A program made the translations under genes and the position numbers. Source: Bowdeniella nasicola (GTDB taxonomy: Bacteria > Actinomycetota > Actinomycetes > Actinomycetales > Actinomycetaceae). Taken from it: a DNA stretch of 64,000 nt. The notes under the pieces were generated by a model. That model was not told the DNA's origin and searched no databases. It saw only the letters and a program-made list of their open reading frames with translations. Below are positions 29,502 through 37,491 of the stretch, piece after piece (the first letter of the stretch is position 1; each line of letters begins with the position of its first letter). The stretch spans positions 1 through 64,000 of the forward strand of contig NZ_FNQV01000010.1 of assembly GCF_900107735.1 (NCBI RefSeq), in the 5' to 3' direction.

Positions 29502-30656
29502 TTGGCCAGTACCACCTTAGGCGTTCCATTGGCTCACTCGACCTCCACGCATAACCAGCTCAATGTTCGAGTCATCGGTCGAGATTTTTCCGTAGCCTTG
29601 CCTCACGATTCTGACGACGCACGCCGCGCCCACCTCCACTCGGCCTGGCAGCGCTGTGTTCCAACCGAATCAGTGGATCGTGACGCCATTGCAATCGACT
29701 GCTCGCGCGGCTTTTCATCGGATTCTCCTGAATCCGCTTGGCAGAATTTGGGCGACCGAGTAGCTACCGCCATCACAACCGAAGTGCTGCGCGTTGGTGT
29801 CGGTGAGTACTTGCTCTTCCACGCCGCCGGCGTCGCCACCAAGGACGGCGACGTCCTAGTCTTGTGTGCCGGTCCGGGTACGGGCAAAACCACCGCCTCA
29901 GCGGTGCTGGCGAAGCACTTTGGTTACGTCAGCGACGAGATGATCGCCGTTGATCCCGAGTCGGGAGAGGTATCGCCCTACCCGAAGCCGTTGCAGGTCA
30001 TCGTGCCAGGCTCTGGCAGTCGCAAGGACCTCGTCGGTCCCGACGATCTGAAGCTGCTTCACCCCCCACAAACTCTGCGTCTTCGCCAGCTTTTCATTTT
30101 GGACCGCGAACGCGATCCCGCCGAGTCATTCGCGCCAACCATCGAACCCATCGATGTGCCGCTGGCGCTGGAACTCCTCATCTCGCAGATCTCTTCGCTC
30201 TATCTCCTGCCGACACCATTGCAGCTGCTTTGCCGCTATCTTGCCGATTCTGCCGGCCCCTTGGTTATTCGGTACGCCGAAGCTGACACCCTTCCCGCAC
30301 TGTTGGCCGATTGGCTCGAGGAGGAGAGGCCGGATCGCGCCCCGGCGTTCACTTGGTCCCCCTCCGATACCTCTGGGGCACCCCTAGACGCCCCATCAGG
30401 TTCGAGGTTTCAACGCCGCGCCCCGTTGGACGCTGTGCAGCTCGATGATGCTCTCGCGATCCTCATTCACAGCGAGTTCTTCGTCTTGGCCGGAATCGGA
30501 ACAACAATCTGGAACGCTACGGCTGAGCCCGCAACTGTTGACGATGTTCTGGCGCGCGTCGTGGCTGAACATGGAGCACACGATGATGCGGCCGCAATTG
30601 TCTCGTCCGTATTACAGAATTTTGTACACCAAGGAATTCTTGCCAACGTGCCCTAA
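29502..30656 (+). CDS. HprK-like kinase fused to a PqqD-like domain
   Basis: A 384-residue protein. About residues 90-270 resemble the HPr kinase P-loop fold: LLFHAAGVATKDG, P-loop GPGTGKTTA and YVSDEMIAVDPESGEV. From about residue 310 a small domain (LDDALAILIHSEFFVLAGIG, then LARVVAEHGAHDD) resembles PqqD-type peptide-binding domains. No HPr or radical-SAM partner is nearby. Related HprK-like and PqqD-like proteins are known as separate genes in exopolysaccharide loci (the HPr-rel-A type); here they are one chain. No early ATG exists, so TTG 29502 or TTG 29529 must serve. It is divergent from the glycan operon and just upstream of the Wzz/BY-kinase. Confidence 0.65.
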   Translation: MASTTLGVPLAHSTSTHNQLNVRVIGRDFSVALPHDSDDARRAHLHSAWQRCVPTESVDRDAIAIDCSRGFSSDSPESAWQNLGDRVATAITTEVLRVGVGEYLLFHAAGVATKDGDVLVLCAGPGTGKTTASAVLAKHFGYVSDEMIAVDPESGEVSPYPKPLQVIVPGSGSRKDLVGPDDLKLLHPPQTLRLRQLFILDRERDPAESFAPTIEPIDVPLALELLISQISSLYLLPTPLQLLCRYLADSAGPLVIRYAEADTLPALLADWLEEERPDRAPAFTWSPSDTSGAPLDAPSGSRFQRRAPLDAVQLDDALAILIHSEFFVLAGIGTTIWNATAEPATVDDVLARVVAEHGAHDDAAAIVSSVLQNFVHQGILANVP

Positions 30657-30797
30657 TGTTGCGGAAAGTAGAGGTTGGTCTCACCTTGGCATCTGGATCC
30701 GAAACGGCACGAGAACAAACTAGAGTTACTCAGTAGCAACACCCATGAATTTATTGTTAGGCAGCCTCACGGCAGCACACCGAAAGTTGGACAAGGC

Positions 30798-32216
30798 ATG
30801 ACCGTCGTTGACTTCTTCCGCATGCTCAAAGCAAACATTGTGATTTTGCTGCTGGGCGTTCTCCTCGGCGCTGCCGCCGGGTACGGGTACTCCATGCTCC
30901 AGCCCAAGGTCTATACCTCGAAGTCGACGGGGTTTGTCGTCGTCAACGACTCGGCCGGCGGATCAGTGCTCTCAGGCAGCAGTCTCGCGCAAGAGCGCGC
31001 CAACGCCTACCTGCCACTGATTAACAGCCGCGCGGTCCAAGAGCAGATCTCGCAGATGAACGATGGCAATGCCCCCGCAGGCAGCCTCTCGGCGGAGGTT
31101 GCCACCGGGTCCAACCTCATCGTGGTTTCGGCGAGCTCCAGTGACCCAGAAGCTGCGGCAAAGCTTGCCAACACGGCGCTGCTGGCCACCGCGGAGGTCG
31201 CTAACCGCATTGAAGGCAGCCAGTCGGCGGTTCGTGTCGAGGCTCTAGAGGACGCCGTTGTTCCCACTGCCCCATCGAGCCCGAACATTCCACTCAACGT
31301 TGCCTACGGCGCCGCGATTGGATTGGCGCTCGCTCTTGCCGTGGCCTTCTTGCGTCGCTTGTTCGACGTCAACATCCGCACCACAACCGACGCCCGTGTC
31401 GCTGCCGGAGCCGGGATCCTGGGTGCGCTACCCAGCGATGAGACGTTCTCTCTGACGGGCGAGGGTGTCGATCATCTTGCGCCGCGCGCATCGGAGGCCG
31501 TTCGCCAGCTGCGCACGAACTTGAAGTTCGTGAGTGTCGACAACCCGCCGAAGACTATTTCCATCACGAGCGCCGATCCGGGCGAAGGAAAGTCCACGGT
31601 CATTTCAGCGCTTGCCACGGCCCTGGCTGCCTCGGGCGACCGCGTGATTCTCGTTGACGCGGATCTTCGCCGCCCTCGCCAGGCCTCACTGTTCAATATT
31701 GAAGGGCGGGTTGGCCTCTCGGAGGTCCTGGCCGGTCAGGTCGAACTTGATGACGCGATCCAGGAAGTAGGGCCCTATGGCCTGCTCATCCTTCCCGCGG
31801 GCCGCACGCCTCCTAACCCATCGGAGCTGCTGGGTTCCGAACGTATGAGGCTGCTGCTTGAGGAACTGTCACGCCACTGCACCGTCCTCATTGACGCTCC
31901 CCCGGTGTTGCCCGTGACGGACTCGACGTTGCTGTCGACTTCGGTCGATGGGACGGTGCTCGTCGTTCGCCATGGCAAGACTCGCCGGGATCACGTCGAG
32001 GTCGCACGGGACATGCTGGCAAACGTCAACGCCACTGTTCTCGGTGTCGTGCTGAACCGCGTTCCCGCCAAGGGAGTTGGAAGCAGCTACTACGGGGGCG
32101 GTTATGGCGCTTCGGACCAGTCTTATGCTCCCTACCAGTCCGCGCCGCGCGGGTCTCGCGGCAGCAACAAGCGCAGCGGCCGACGCGCACGCAAGACGGT
32201 ACGCCACCGCAACTAG
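30798..32216 (+). CDS. Polysaccharide co-polymerase / bacterial tyrosine kinase (Wzz-BY-kinase)
   Basis: A 472-residue protein. An N-terminal membrane helix (about residues 12-35), an extracytoplasmic Wzz domain and a second helix (about 165-185) precede a cytosolic kinase. The kinase has Walker A SADPGEGKSTV, Walker A' VILVDADLRRP and Walker B TVLIDAPPVLPV. The tail carries a tyrosine cluster (SSYYGGGYGASDQSYAPY) and a basic end, the usual autophosphorylation site. It controls chain length and export of surface polysaccharide. I chose ATG 30798 because it starts just before the Wzz domain; the longer open frame has no conserved content. The cognate phosphatase is encoded 1.5 kb away. Confidence 0.9.
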   Translation: MTVVDFFRMLKANIVILLLGVLLGAAAGYGYSMLQPKVYTSKSTGFVVVNDSAGGSVLSGSSLAQERANAYLPLINSRAVQEQISQMNDGNAPAGSLSAEVATGSNLIVVSASSSDPEAAAKLANTALLATAEVANRIEGSQSAVRVEALEDAVVPTAPSSPNIPLNVAYGAAIGLALALAVAFLRRLFDVNIRTTTDARVAAGAGILGALPSDETFSLTGEGVDHLAPRASEAVRQLRTNLKFVSVDNPPKTISITSADPGEGKSTVISALATALAASGDRVILVDADLRRPRQASLFNIEGRVGLSEVLAGQVELDDAIQEVGPYGLLILPAGRTPPNPSELLGSERMRLLLEELSRHCTVLIDAPPVLPVTDSTLLSTSVDGTVLVVRHGKTRRDHVEVARDMLANVNATVLGVVLNRVPAKGVGSSYYGGGYGASDQSYAPYQSAPRGSRGSNKRSGRRARKTVRHRN

Positions 32217-32231
32217 CGAATGAAAGCACGC

Positions 32232-32273
32232 TTTTGGGGGCGATGTGCCAACTGGCGCATCGCCCCCAAAAAA
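32232..32273. terminator. GC-rich hairpin between convergent BY-kinase and Tat-protein genes
   Basis: A strong stem (TTTTGGGGGCGATG paired with CATCGCCCCCAAAA) lies in the 65-base gap between two convergent stop codons. Its T tract is on the 5' side on both strands, so it is not a canonical intrinsic terminator, but stem strength and position suggest a bidirectional stop. Confidence 0.6.
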
Positions 32274-32281
32274 GTATGTGG

Positions 32282-32821
32282 CTAGAGCTTGTCGCAGCCG
32301 ATGATGCCCTTGGGGAACCGAACCGTGAAGACCTGAGTCATCGACTCACCGGTGACGTTATCAGTGACCTTGAAGGCGATCGTGATGGTGCCGCTGGCAT
32401 CCTGGCTATTGCCGTAGTTGTCCAACACCAGGTAGAACGGCTTAGTCTCGCCGCCTTCCAGTGTGAAGGAACCGAGTTCCCCACCCGTGAGCGGGTCCGA
32501 CTCGAAGAACCGGAGGCGCCCCACCCGCCCCGCGTCGCCGTCAAAGGTAATGCTACTTGCGCCGGGAAGAGGCTCGACGTTGACGGTGTGCGTTGACTTG
32601 TTCGTAAAGTTCGCGCGGAACCGGTAGGCGTGCTTGAGGTCGTTTCCAGCACTACCGCCCGGGTACTTGCAGAGGGTCCCCGGAATAAGCTCGGGCTCTA
32701 CGATCGGCGACGCGGCGAACGCTGGTGCATTGGACACGACGGCAATTGCGGGTACGGCCCACGCGGCACCTGCGATCACCGTGCGGCGCGACACTCCGGC
32801 CTGAGAACGCTGAACTGACAT
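32282..32821 (-). CDS. Tat-exported protein of unknown function (copy 1)
   Basis: A 179-residue secreted protein. The signal has a twin-arginine motif (SRRTVIAGA), a hydrophobic core (WAVPAIAVVS) and a cleavage site after APAFA, near residue 36. The mature part has two or three Cys and looks all-beta (an immunoglobulin- or fibronectin-like pattern), ending KGIIGCDKL. A strong AGGAGG site lies six bases before the ATG. It is paralogous in signal and fold pattern to the next gene upstream. No enzyme motif is visible. Confidence 0.75.
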   Translation of the reverse strand: MSVQRSQAGVSRRTVIAGAAWAVPAIAVVSNAPAFAASPIVEPELIPGTLCKYPGGSAGNDLKHAYRFRANFTNKSTHTVNVEPLPGASSITFDGDAGRVGRLRFFESDPLTGGELGSFTLEGGETKPFYLVLDNYGNSQDASGTITIAFKVTDNVTGESMTQVFTVRFPKGIIGCDKL

Positions 32822-32987
32822 GTTGAGTCCTCCTGTGACGTCCGATCACGGGGGGTGATGACGACAAAATTTTTCGCCCATCCCATACCCGAACTCCCGA
32901 TTCGGCGAGATTGAGCGGACCTATGCCCTAAGGCAAGTTGAGTGTATCGCGCACTTTCGCATCACTCAAGCATGTTTCACTGACAGG

Positions 32988-33005
32988 AACAGATAATTAT
33001 CTGTT
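32988..33005. repeat. Perfect 18-bp AT-rich palindrome
   Basis: AACAGATAATTATCTGTT lies between the two Tat-protein genes, 37 bases past the stop of copy 2 and 167 bases before the start of copy 1. It may be an operator for copy 1 or a weak terminator for copy 2. Confidence 0.5.
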
Positions 33006-33041
33006 TCGCGAACCGTCAGGCAAGAAGGAAGAAATTGCGAC

Positions 33042-33533
33042 CTAGCACTCAATATTGGGTACGTTGAACGCGACGCTGGACGTATCGATGATATTCAGCC
33101 CCCCACCGGTCACCTGCGTGCGGACGGACATCGTGGCATCACCCACCGGGACGTCTGTCTTAAAGGGATCAGACCAAATGAGCTCGATCGTCGTCGACCC
33201 GCCGGCCGGAATCGTGACACCGCCAGGGCTTCCCGCGTAGGTAAAGCCCCCTGTCCTGGTGGTCCCGCCAGCAGTGAGGGTCCCCTCCTTGGGGGCTACC
33301 GTGATCTCCTGGTTCGTCTTATTCTCGTAAGTTGCAGAAAGCGTGACCGAGCCCTTCTTGCCCGAGTTGTTCCTGGTGTAGCGGCACTTCGCGGTGAGCG
33401 TCAACTGAATCAGGGGGGAGGCGGCGAAGGCGGGCACCTGCGAAGCGACGGCAATCGCGGGCACGGCCCACATCGCACCTTTAACAACGTGGCGGCGCGT
33501 AGGCGTAGCAGAAGACGCAGTCGGCTGAGTCAT
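33042..33533 (-). CDS. Tat-exported protein of unknown function (copy 2)
   Basis: A 163-residue secreted protein. The signal TRRHVVKGAMWAVPAIAVAS with cleavage after VPAFA closely matches copy 1. The mature part is an all-beta, Thr/Gly-rich sequence with one Cys early (TAKCRYTR) and one at the very end (NIEC), which may pair. AAGGA lies before the ATG. It faces the tyrosine phosphatase gene across a 188-base divergent gap that carries repeated CGAGTC half-sites. The function is unknown; a surface or matrix component of the glycan layer is one option. Confidence 0.75.
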   Translation of the reverse strand: MTQPTASSATPTRRHVVKGAMWAVPAIAVASQVPAFAASPLIQLTLTAKCRYTRNNSGKKGSVTLSATYENKTNQEITVAPKEGTLTAGGTTRTGGFTYAGSPGGVTIPAGGSTTIELIWSDPFKTDVPVGDATMSVRTQVTGGGLNIIDTSSVAFNVPNIEC

Positions 33534-33569
33534 GGCAGTCCTTCAAGCGAGAAACAGAGGGGATTTTCA

Positions 33570-33675
33570 GACTCGGCCCGCGGGGACCGAGTCCGAGTCA
33601 AGACTACAGACGCGCTCTGACTTAGACAAATGATGTTTAGCCCACACTTTTGATCGAGCGAGTCTGGCAGACTCG
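33570..33675. promoter_or_regulatory. Five CGAGTC/GACTCG half-sites between divergent genes
   Basis: GACTCG occurs at 33570-33575 and 33670-33675, and CGAGTC at 33588-33593, 33594-33599 and 33659-33664. The last pair forms a perfect palindrome, CGAGTCTG-G-CAGACTCG (33659-33675), 46 bases before the phosphatase start. The first pair also forms an inverted repeat (GACTCGG and CCGAGTC). This clustering suggests binding of one regulator to the shared promoter region. No regulator gene is obvious in the locus. Confidence 0.5.
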
Positions 33676-33721
33676 ATCGTGCCAGGCAAGACGTCGATTC
33701 GAGAGAGCAGGAGCGGCGAGC

Positions 33722-34366
33722 ATGACTAAAGGATTTCGAATGCCGGCACGCTTCGCGGCCGAAAACTCGGCAGTGACCTCGGGCGGAAGAATCCTGTTCG
33801 TGTGCACTGGCAATATCTGCCGTTCCGCATTCGCACACCACTACGTCGCCCGCGCGCTCGCTGATCGACAGCTCCACCATCTGGAGGTCGCCAGTCTCGG
33901 GATGGGAGTGAACCAGCAGCTAGTGGTGCCTGAGGAGATCCTCGAACTGGCTCCGGGGCCCATCCAGGGCGCGTTGAAAGAGCACCGCCCCACTCTCGTG
34001 AACGAACCAGCGGTCATCGCCTCGGACGTCGTCTTGACGGCAACGACCCGTCACGCCGATCAGATCGTCACTGAGGTTCCGGCCGTGCACGCTCGGACCT
34101 TTACGCTGATCGAGTTTCTTTCCTCCATCCGCCACGTCAAGGATGCGCAGAATGTGCGAGACCTGGCGCGCCAAGCTGACCGCTGGCGTAGACGACACCG
34201 CCAGCACGATGCCGGCGCGATCAATATCCCCGACCCCTACGGCCGAGGAATGCCCGCCTACCGCGCGATGGTCGATGAGCTCACACCACTGCTCGACGAG
34301 CTCGTCGGAAAGCTGACGGACCTAGTAGGCTCCCCGTCCGCCGACGACGATCCCGATGGTGCGTAG
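33722..34366 (+). CDS. Low-molecular-weight protein-tyrosine phosphatase (Wzb-like)
   Basis: A 214-residue phosphatase. The P-loop is VCTGNICRSAFAH (C-x5-R), and the general-acid Asp is in IPDPYGRG near residue 180. The usual Pro after CRS is replaced by Ala. There is an N-terminal extension of about 20 residues. ATG 33722 has AGGAG upstream. It would dephosphorylate the BY-kinase and so tune polysaccharide assembly. Its last 45 bases overlap the end of the convergent glycosylphosphotransferase gene. Confidence 0.87.
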   Translation: MTKGFRMPARFAAENSAVTSGGRILFVCTGNICRSAFAHHYVARALADRQLHHLEVASLGMGVNQQLVVPEEILELAPGPIQGALKEHRPTLVNEPAVIASDVVLTATTRHADQIVTEVPAVHARTFTLIEFLSSIRHVKDAQNVRDLARQADRWRRRHRQHDAGAINIPDPYGRGMPAYRAMVDELTPLLDELVGKLTDLVGSPSADDDPDGA

Positions 34367-35737
34367 GCAAATCATGATGTCGCGGAGCATCGACCAGTTG
34401 TCCACGTAGTACAGGTCGAGGCGAACGGTTTCGTCCCAGTCCAAATCGCTGCGGCCCGAGACCTGCCAAAGACCGGTCATGCCCGGCCGGACACGTAGCC
34501 GCAGGTACGCCTTTTCGGAGTAGGTATCTACTTCCTCCGGCAGTGCCGGCCGTGGCCCCACCAAGGACATCTCCCCTCGCAGGACGTTAAAGAGCTGCGG
34601 CAGCTCATCGATAGAGTGGCGGCGGATGAAGCGCCCAATGGGCGTGACGCGGGGGTCCTTCGCCATCTTGAACAGGCCTTCGCCGGCATGTTCTGCGACG
34701 AGCTCGGCGCGAAGCTCCTCGGCGTTTTCTACCATCGAGCGGAATTTCAACAGCTTGAAGGGCTCGCCGTCGACGCCAATGCGGGTCTGGGAGAAGATCA
34801 CCGGCCCGCCGTCGTGGACCTTGATGAGGAAGGCAACAATCAAGAGGAACGGCGAAATGAGCAGCGTGCCGAGTCCAGCGCCGACGAGGTCGAAGAGGCG
34901 TTTAACCCACGACAGGGCCTTGGCGGATCGAGGTTGCTCCACCCACATGAAGGGCAGTCCGGCGACCGGGCGCGAGTGGATTCGGTCTTGCGCGATATTG
35001 CTGAGTGCCGGCATCACGATGAGCGAGACGTGCAGCGATTCCAGGGCCCAGGAGATGGAGGAAAACTCGGCGGAGTCTTTCAAGAAGCCGTCCGCGATGA
35101 CGAGGACCTCGACGTCAGACTCCTTGACCGCGCGCGCTAGGTCTTGAAAGACGGGATCCTTCGAGACGTTGTCGGTGGTGGGCAGGTGATCGGCGGATAG
35201 GAAGGATGCGACGGGAAGCAGGCCGAGCCAGGTGCGGCCCGCGAGCGCCTCTGCAATCGCCCTCGTTCGCGTCGGGGAGCCGGCGATGAGGGCGCGACGC
35301 ATGAAATGCCCCTCGTCACGGAAGTGGTGCAGGATGCGACGAAAGATGAAGCGCCCGAGCAGCAAGAAGATCGTCTGGACGACCAGGAGCACGAGGAAGT
35401 AGGTTCGCGAGAGCGGGATGTCCCACAGGTAGGCGATGACGCCCCAGCCGCCGAAGGCCAGCGCCTGGGCGGTAATGATCGCGCGGTATTCCGCGCTGCC
35501 GGCTCCGATGTCCCTGAGGTCATAGCCCCCGACGAATTTCAGCACGGCCAGCAAGACGATGTATTCGGCGATGACGAAAATCGTCACCGCGGAGGGGATG
35601 AACGGCACCGGAGGAAAGAACGGAATGGTGCCCGGCAGGTTCCAGGCGAGGGTGGCCGCAAAGATGACAGCTAGCGTGTCAATGATCGTGACGCTAAGGA
35701 GAACGATCCGGTAGGAGCGAATGCTGTCGACTCTCAC
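34322..35737 (-). CDS. Polyprenyl glycosylphosphotransferase (initiating sugar transferase)
   Basis: A 471-residue membrane enzyme. Four or five helices and a CoA-binding-like domain occupy the first 280 residues. The bacterial sugar transferase domain follows: ALSWVKRLFDLVGAGLG, VIFSQTRIGVDGEPFKLLKF, RHSIDELPQLFNVLRG, MSLVGPRPALPEE and PGMTGLWQVSGRS. It loads the first sugar phosphate on undecaprenyl phosphate to start the repeat unit. I prefer GTG 35737 (GAGG six bases upstream) over TTG 35776. It stands alone on the minus strand at the far end of the glycan locus. Confidence 0.9.
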   Translation of the reverse strand: MRVDSIRSYRIVLLSVTIIDTLAVIFAATLAWNLPGTIPFFPPVPFIPSAVTIFVIAEYIVLLAVLKFVGGYDLRDIGAGSAEYRAIITAQALAFGGWGVIAYLWDIPLSRTYFLVLLVVQTIFLLLGRFIFRRILHHFRDEGHFMRRALIAGSPTRTRAIAEALAGRTWLGLLPVASFLSADHLPTTDNVSKDPVFQDLARAVKESDVEVLVIADGFLKDSAEFSSISWALESLHVSLIVMPALSNIAQDRIHSRPVAGLPFMWVEQPRSAKALSWVKRLFDLVGAGLGTLLISPFLLIVAFLIKVHDGGPVIFSQTRIGVDGEPFKLLKFRSMVENAEELRAELVAEHAGEGLFKMAKDPRVTPIGRFIRRHSIDELPQLFNVLRGEMSLVGPRPALPEEVDTYSEKAYLRLRVRPGMTGLWQVSGRSDLDWDETVRLDLYYVDNWSMLRDIMICLRTIGIVVGGRGAY

Positions 35738-35984
35738 GCTGACCTCGGCGTCACGGGAAGATAGGGGCGCAGGCAATCCCCTGGCCGTTGCTCGGTTGGT
35801 TCCACAGCTAACTCGTCATCCACTCACTCGGTGAGCGCTCGTTACTTGACTGGTGTGAAGCGCCCACTATCCAGTATTTGACTCCGTAGCAATCAACCTT
35901 AACCTATTGCAACGCTTCGAAACAGGGCTCGTTCCTACGTCGTGCGTCCTGGTTTCCACAGGCGTAAGGGCTAGATAAGTCGAC

Positions 35985-37229
35985 TCACACTGCGCGATTC
36001 GTGAGCGCAAGGACGAGTCGCCTCGCGCCTTCCATGGCGTCCTCGTGCGGCAGTGCCAGGCTCAGTCGGATCCAGCTCTGCCAGGTTTCGCCGAACTGGC
36101 CACCGGGCGTCACGCTGACACCGGCTGCCGCGCAGCGCGCCGAGAGATCTGCGTCGGGCTCGAGGTACGGGCCCGCGTTGAACCACAGCAGCATCGAGCC
36201 GTCGGCGTCGGCCACCTCGGTGACCGGCAGGTGCTCGCGCAGATAGGCGGCGACGTCCCGCTGGTTTTGGGCGACGGTCGCGGCGATCTGGTCGACGTAT
36301 GCGCCGCCATCGCGCCACGCGGCGATCGCTGCGGGCTGTGCGAAGTAGCTCGCCGTCGACAAACTGAGGCGCGACTTTGCGGCTTCGATGTTTTCGCGAG
36401 CCTTGCCGCGCGCGAAGACGACGGCGGCTTCGATGCCGGACATCGCAAAGGTGATCGTTGGCGAGGCGGTGTGGATGAGTCGGCCTGCTTCGAAGAGGAA
36501 CGGGCAGGCCTTCGCCATCGGTATATAGGGGCGTTCGGTCCTCGCAAAGTCGGCGTGGATATCATCGCTGATGACGGTGACGCGGTAGATCTCGGCGAGG
36601 TAGCCAACCTTCTTTAGTTCGTCTTCGCTGAAGATCCGCCCGGTGGGGTTGTGCGGGTTGATCCACCAGAGGTAGTCGGCGCCGATCATCGCGTTTTCGA
36701 GCGCGGGCCAGTTGATTCGCAGGCGGCCGCCGAAGTCTTCCATCCGCACGAGCCTGAGCTCGGCGCCGGAACGCTGCAGCATCTGCGCCACCCGCCCGTA
36801 GGTGGGGCTGAGCGCCACGATGACGGGCGCGCGCTCCACGCCGTTGTCGGCCGTCGCTTCGACGCGGGAGTCCGCTTCCTGCTGGGCACGGCCGAGCACG
36901 ACCTCGCGCGGCGCGCCCATCTCCATAGCCGCCGCGGCCGACATCGGCGATCGATCCTCGGAGCCGCCGGCGAGCTCGTAGAACGTCGGGCCGGCATTGA
37001 TGAGCGCCGTCATGAGGTGTGTCGTCTTCGGGATAAAGAGCGCGTCGGCGGCGTCGACATTCCAGCCATGCCGGTCCCGTTGCCACGCGGCGGCGGCCTC
37101 GACGTAGTGGGCGCCCGGCCGGGTGTATCGAAACGATGACGCATGCGCGGCTTTGAGGATCGCTTCCGCGACGGCGGGAGCGGTCGGGAATTGGGGTGCC
37201 GCAGGTCCTAGATCAACGACGTCACTCAT
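35985..37229 (-). CDS. MalY/PatB-like aminotransferase-fold protein lacking the PLP lysine
   Basis: A 414-residue fold-type I protein of the MalY/PatB (cystathionine beta-lyase-like) group. NPHNPTGRIFSEDEL and VISDDIHADF are conserved PLP-site segments. Where the family has S-K-(T/A)-(F/W)-N-x-x-G with the Schiff-base lysine, this protein reads HTASPTITFAMSGIEAA, with no Lys. The codons were checked on the strand and there is no frameshift. It may therefore be inactive, have altered chemistry, or serve a binding role. It stands alone, 208 bases from the glycosylphosphotransferase, and marks the change to high-GC sequence. Confidence 0.75.
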   Translation of the reverse strand: MSDVVDLGPAAPQFPTAPAVAEAILKAAHASSFRYTRPGAHYVEAAAAWQRDRHGWNVDAADALFIPKTTHLMTALINAGPTFYELAGGSEDRSPMSAAAAMEMGAPREVVLGRAQQEADSRVEATADNGVERAPVIVALSPTYGRVAQMLQRSGAELRLVRMEDFGGRLRINWPALENAMIGADYLWWINPHNPTGRIFSEDELKKVGYLAEIYRVTVISDDIHADFARTERPYIPMAKACPFLFEAGRLIHTASPTITFAMSGIEAAVVFARGKARENIEAAKSRLSLSTASYFAQPAAIAAWRDGGAYVDQIAATVAQNQRDVAAYLREHLPVTEVADADGSMLLWFNAGPYLEPDADLSARCAAAGVSVTPGGQFGETWQSWIRLSLALPHEDAMEGARRLVLALTNRAV

Positions 37230-37491
37230 GTGCCCATCTTCCTACAGCGGTGAAGGAATGTGTGATTTTGGCACAGTTTGATCACCGGCGACGACGTCCG
37301 GTTACGCCTCTTTCCGACGGACGTCGACAAAAATCAGACGATTGCTCTGTGCCGCATGATCATCGCGGATACCGCCGATCGCAGGCGGTGGCTCGCCGAG
37401 GAGAAAAATCGGCTCAAGACGTGCCGCATGCAAGCCCACCGGCTCGTTCGATGCGGTTGACGTGACAATCAGGAGTGCCATAGTCGAATGA

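Noticed and set aside
29502-30656. Lasso-peptide or PQQ biosynthesis locus suggested by the PqqD-like domain
   Set aside because: No precursor peptide, asparagine-synthetase-like cyclase, B2 protease or radical-SAM gene lies nearby, and all neighbours are polysaccharide genes.
37278-37460. 60-codon frame upstream of the BCCT gene
   Set aside because: Amino-acid content looks random and there is no ribosome site; the 262-base gap is better seen as untranslated.
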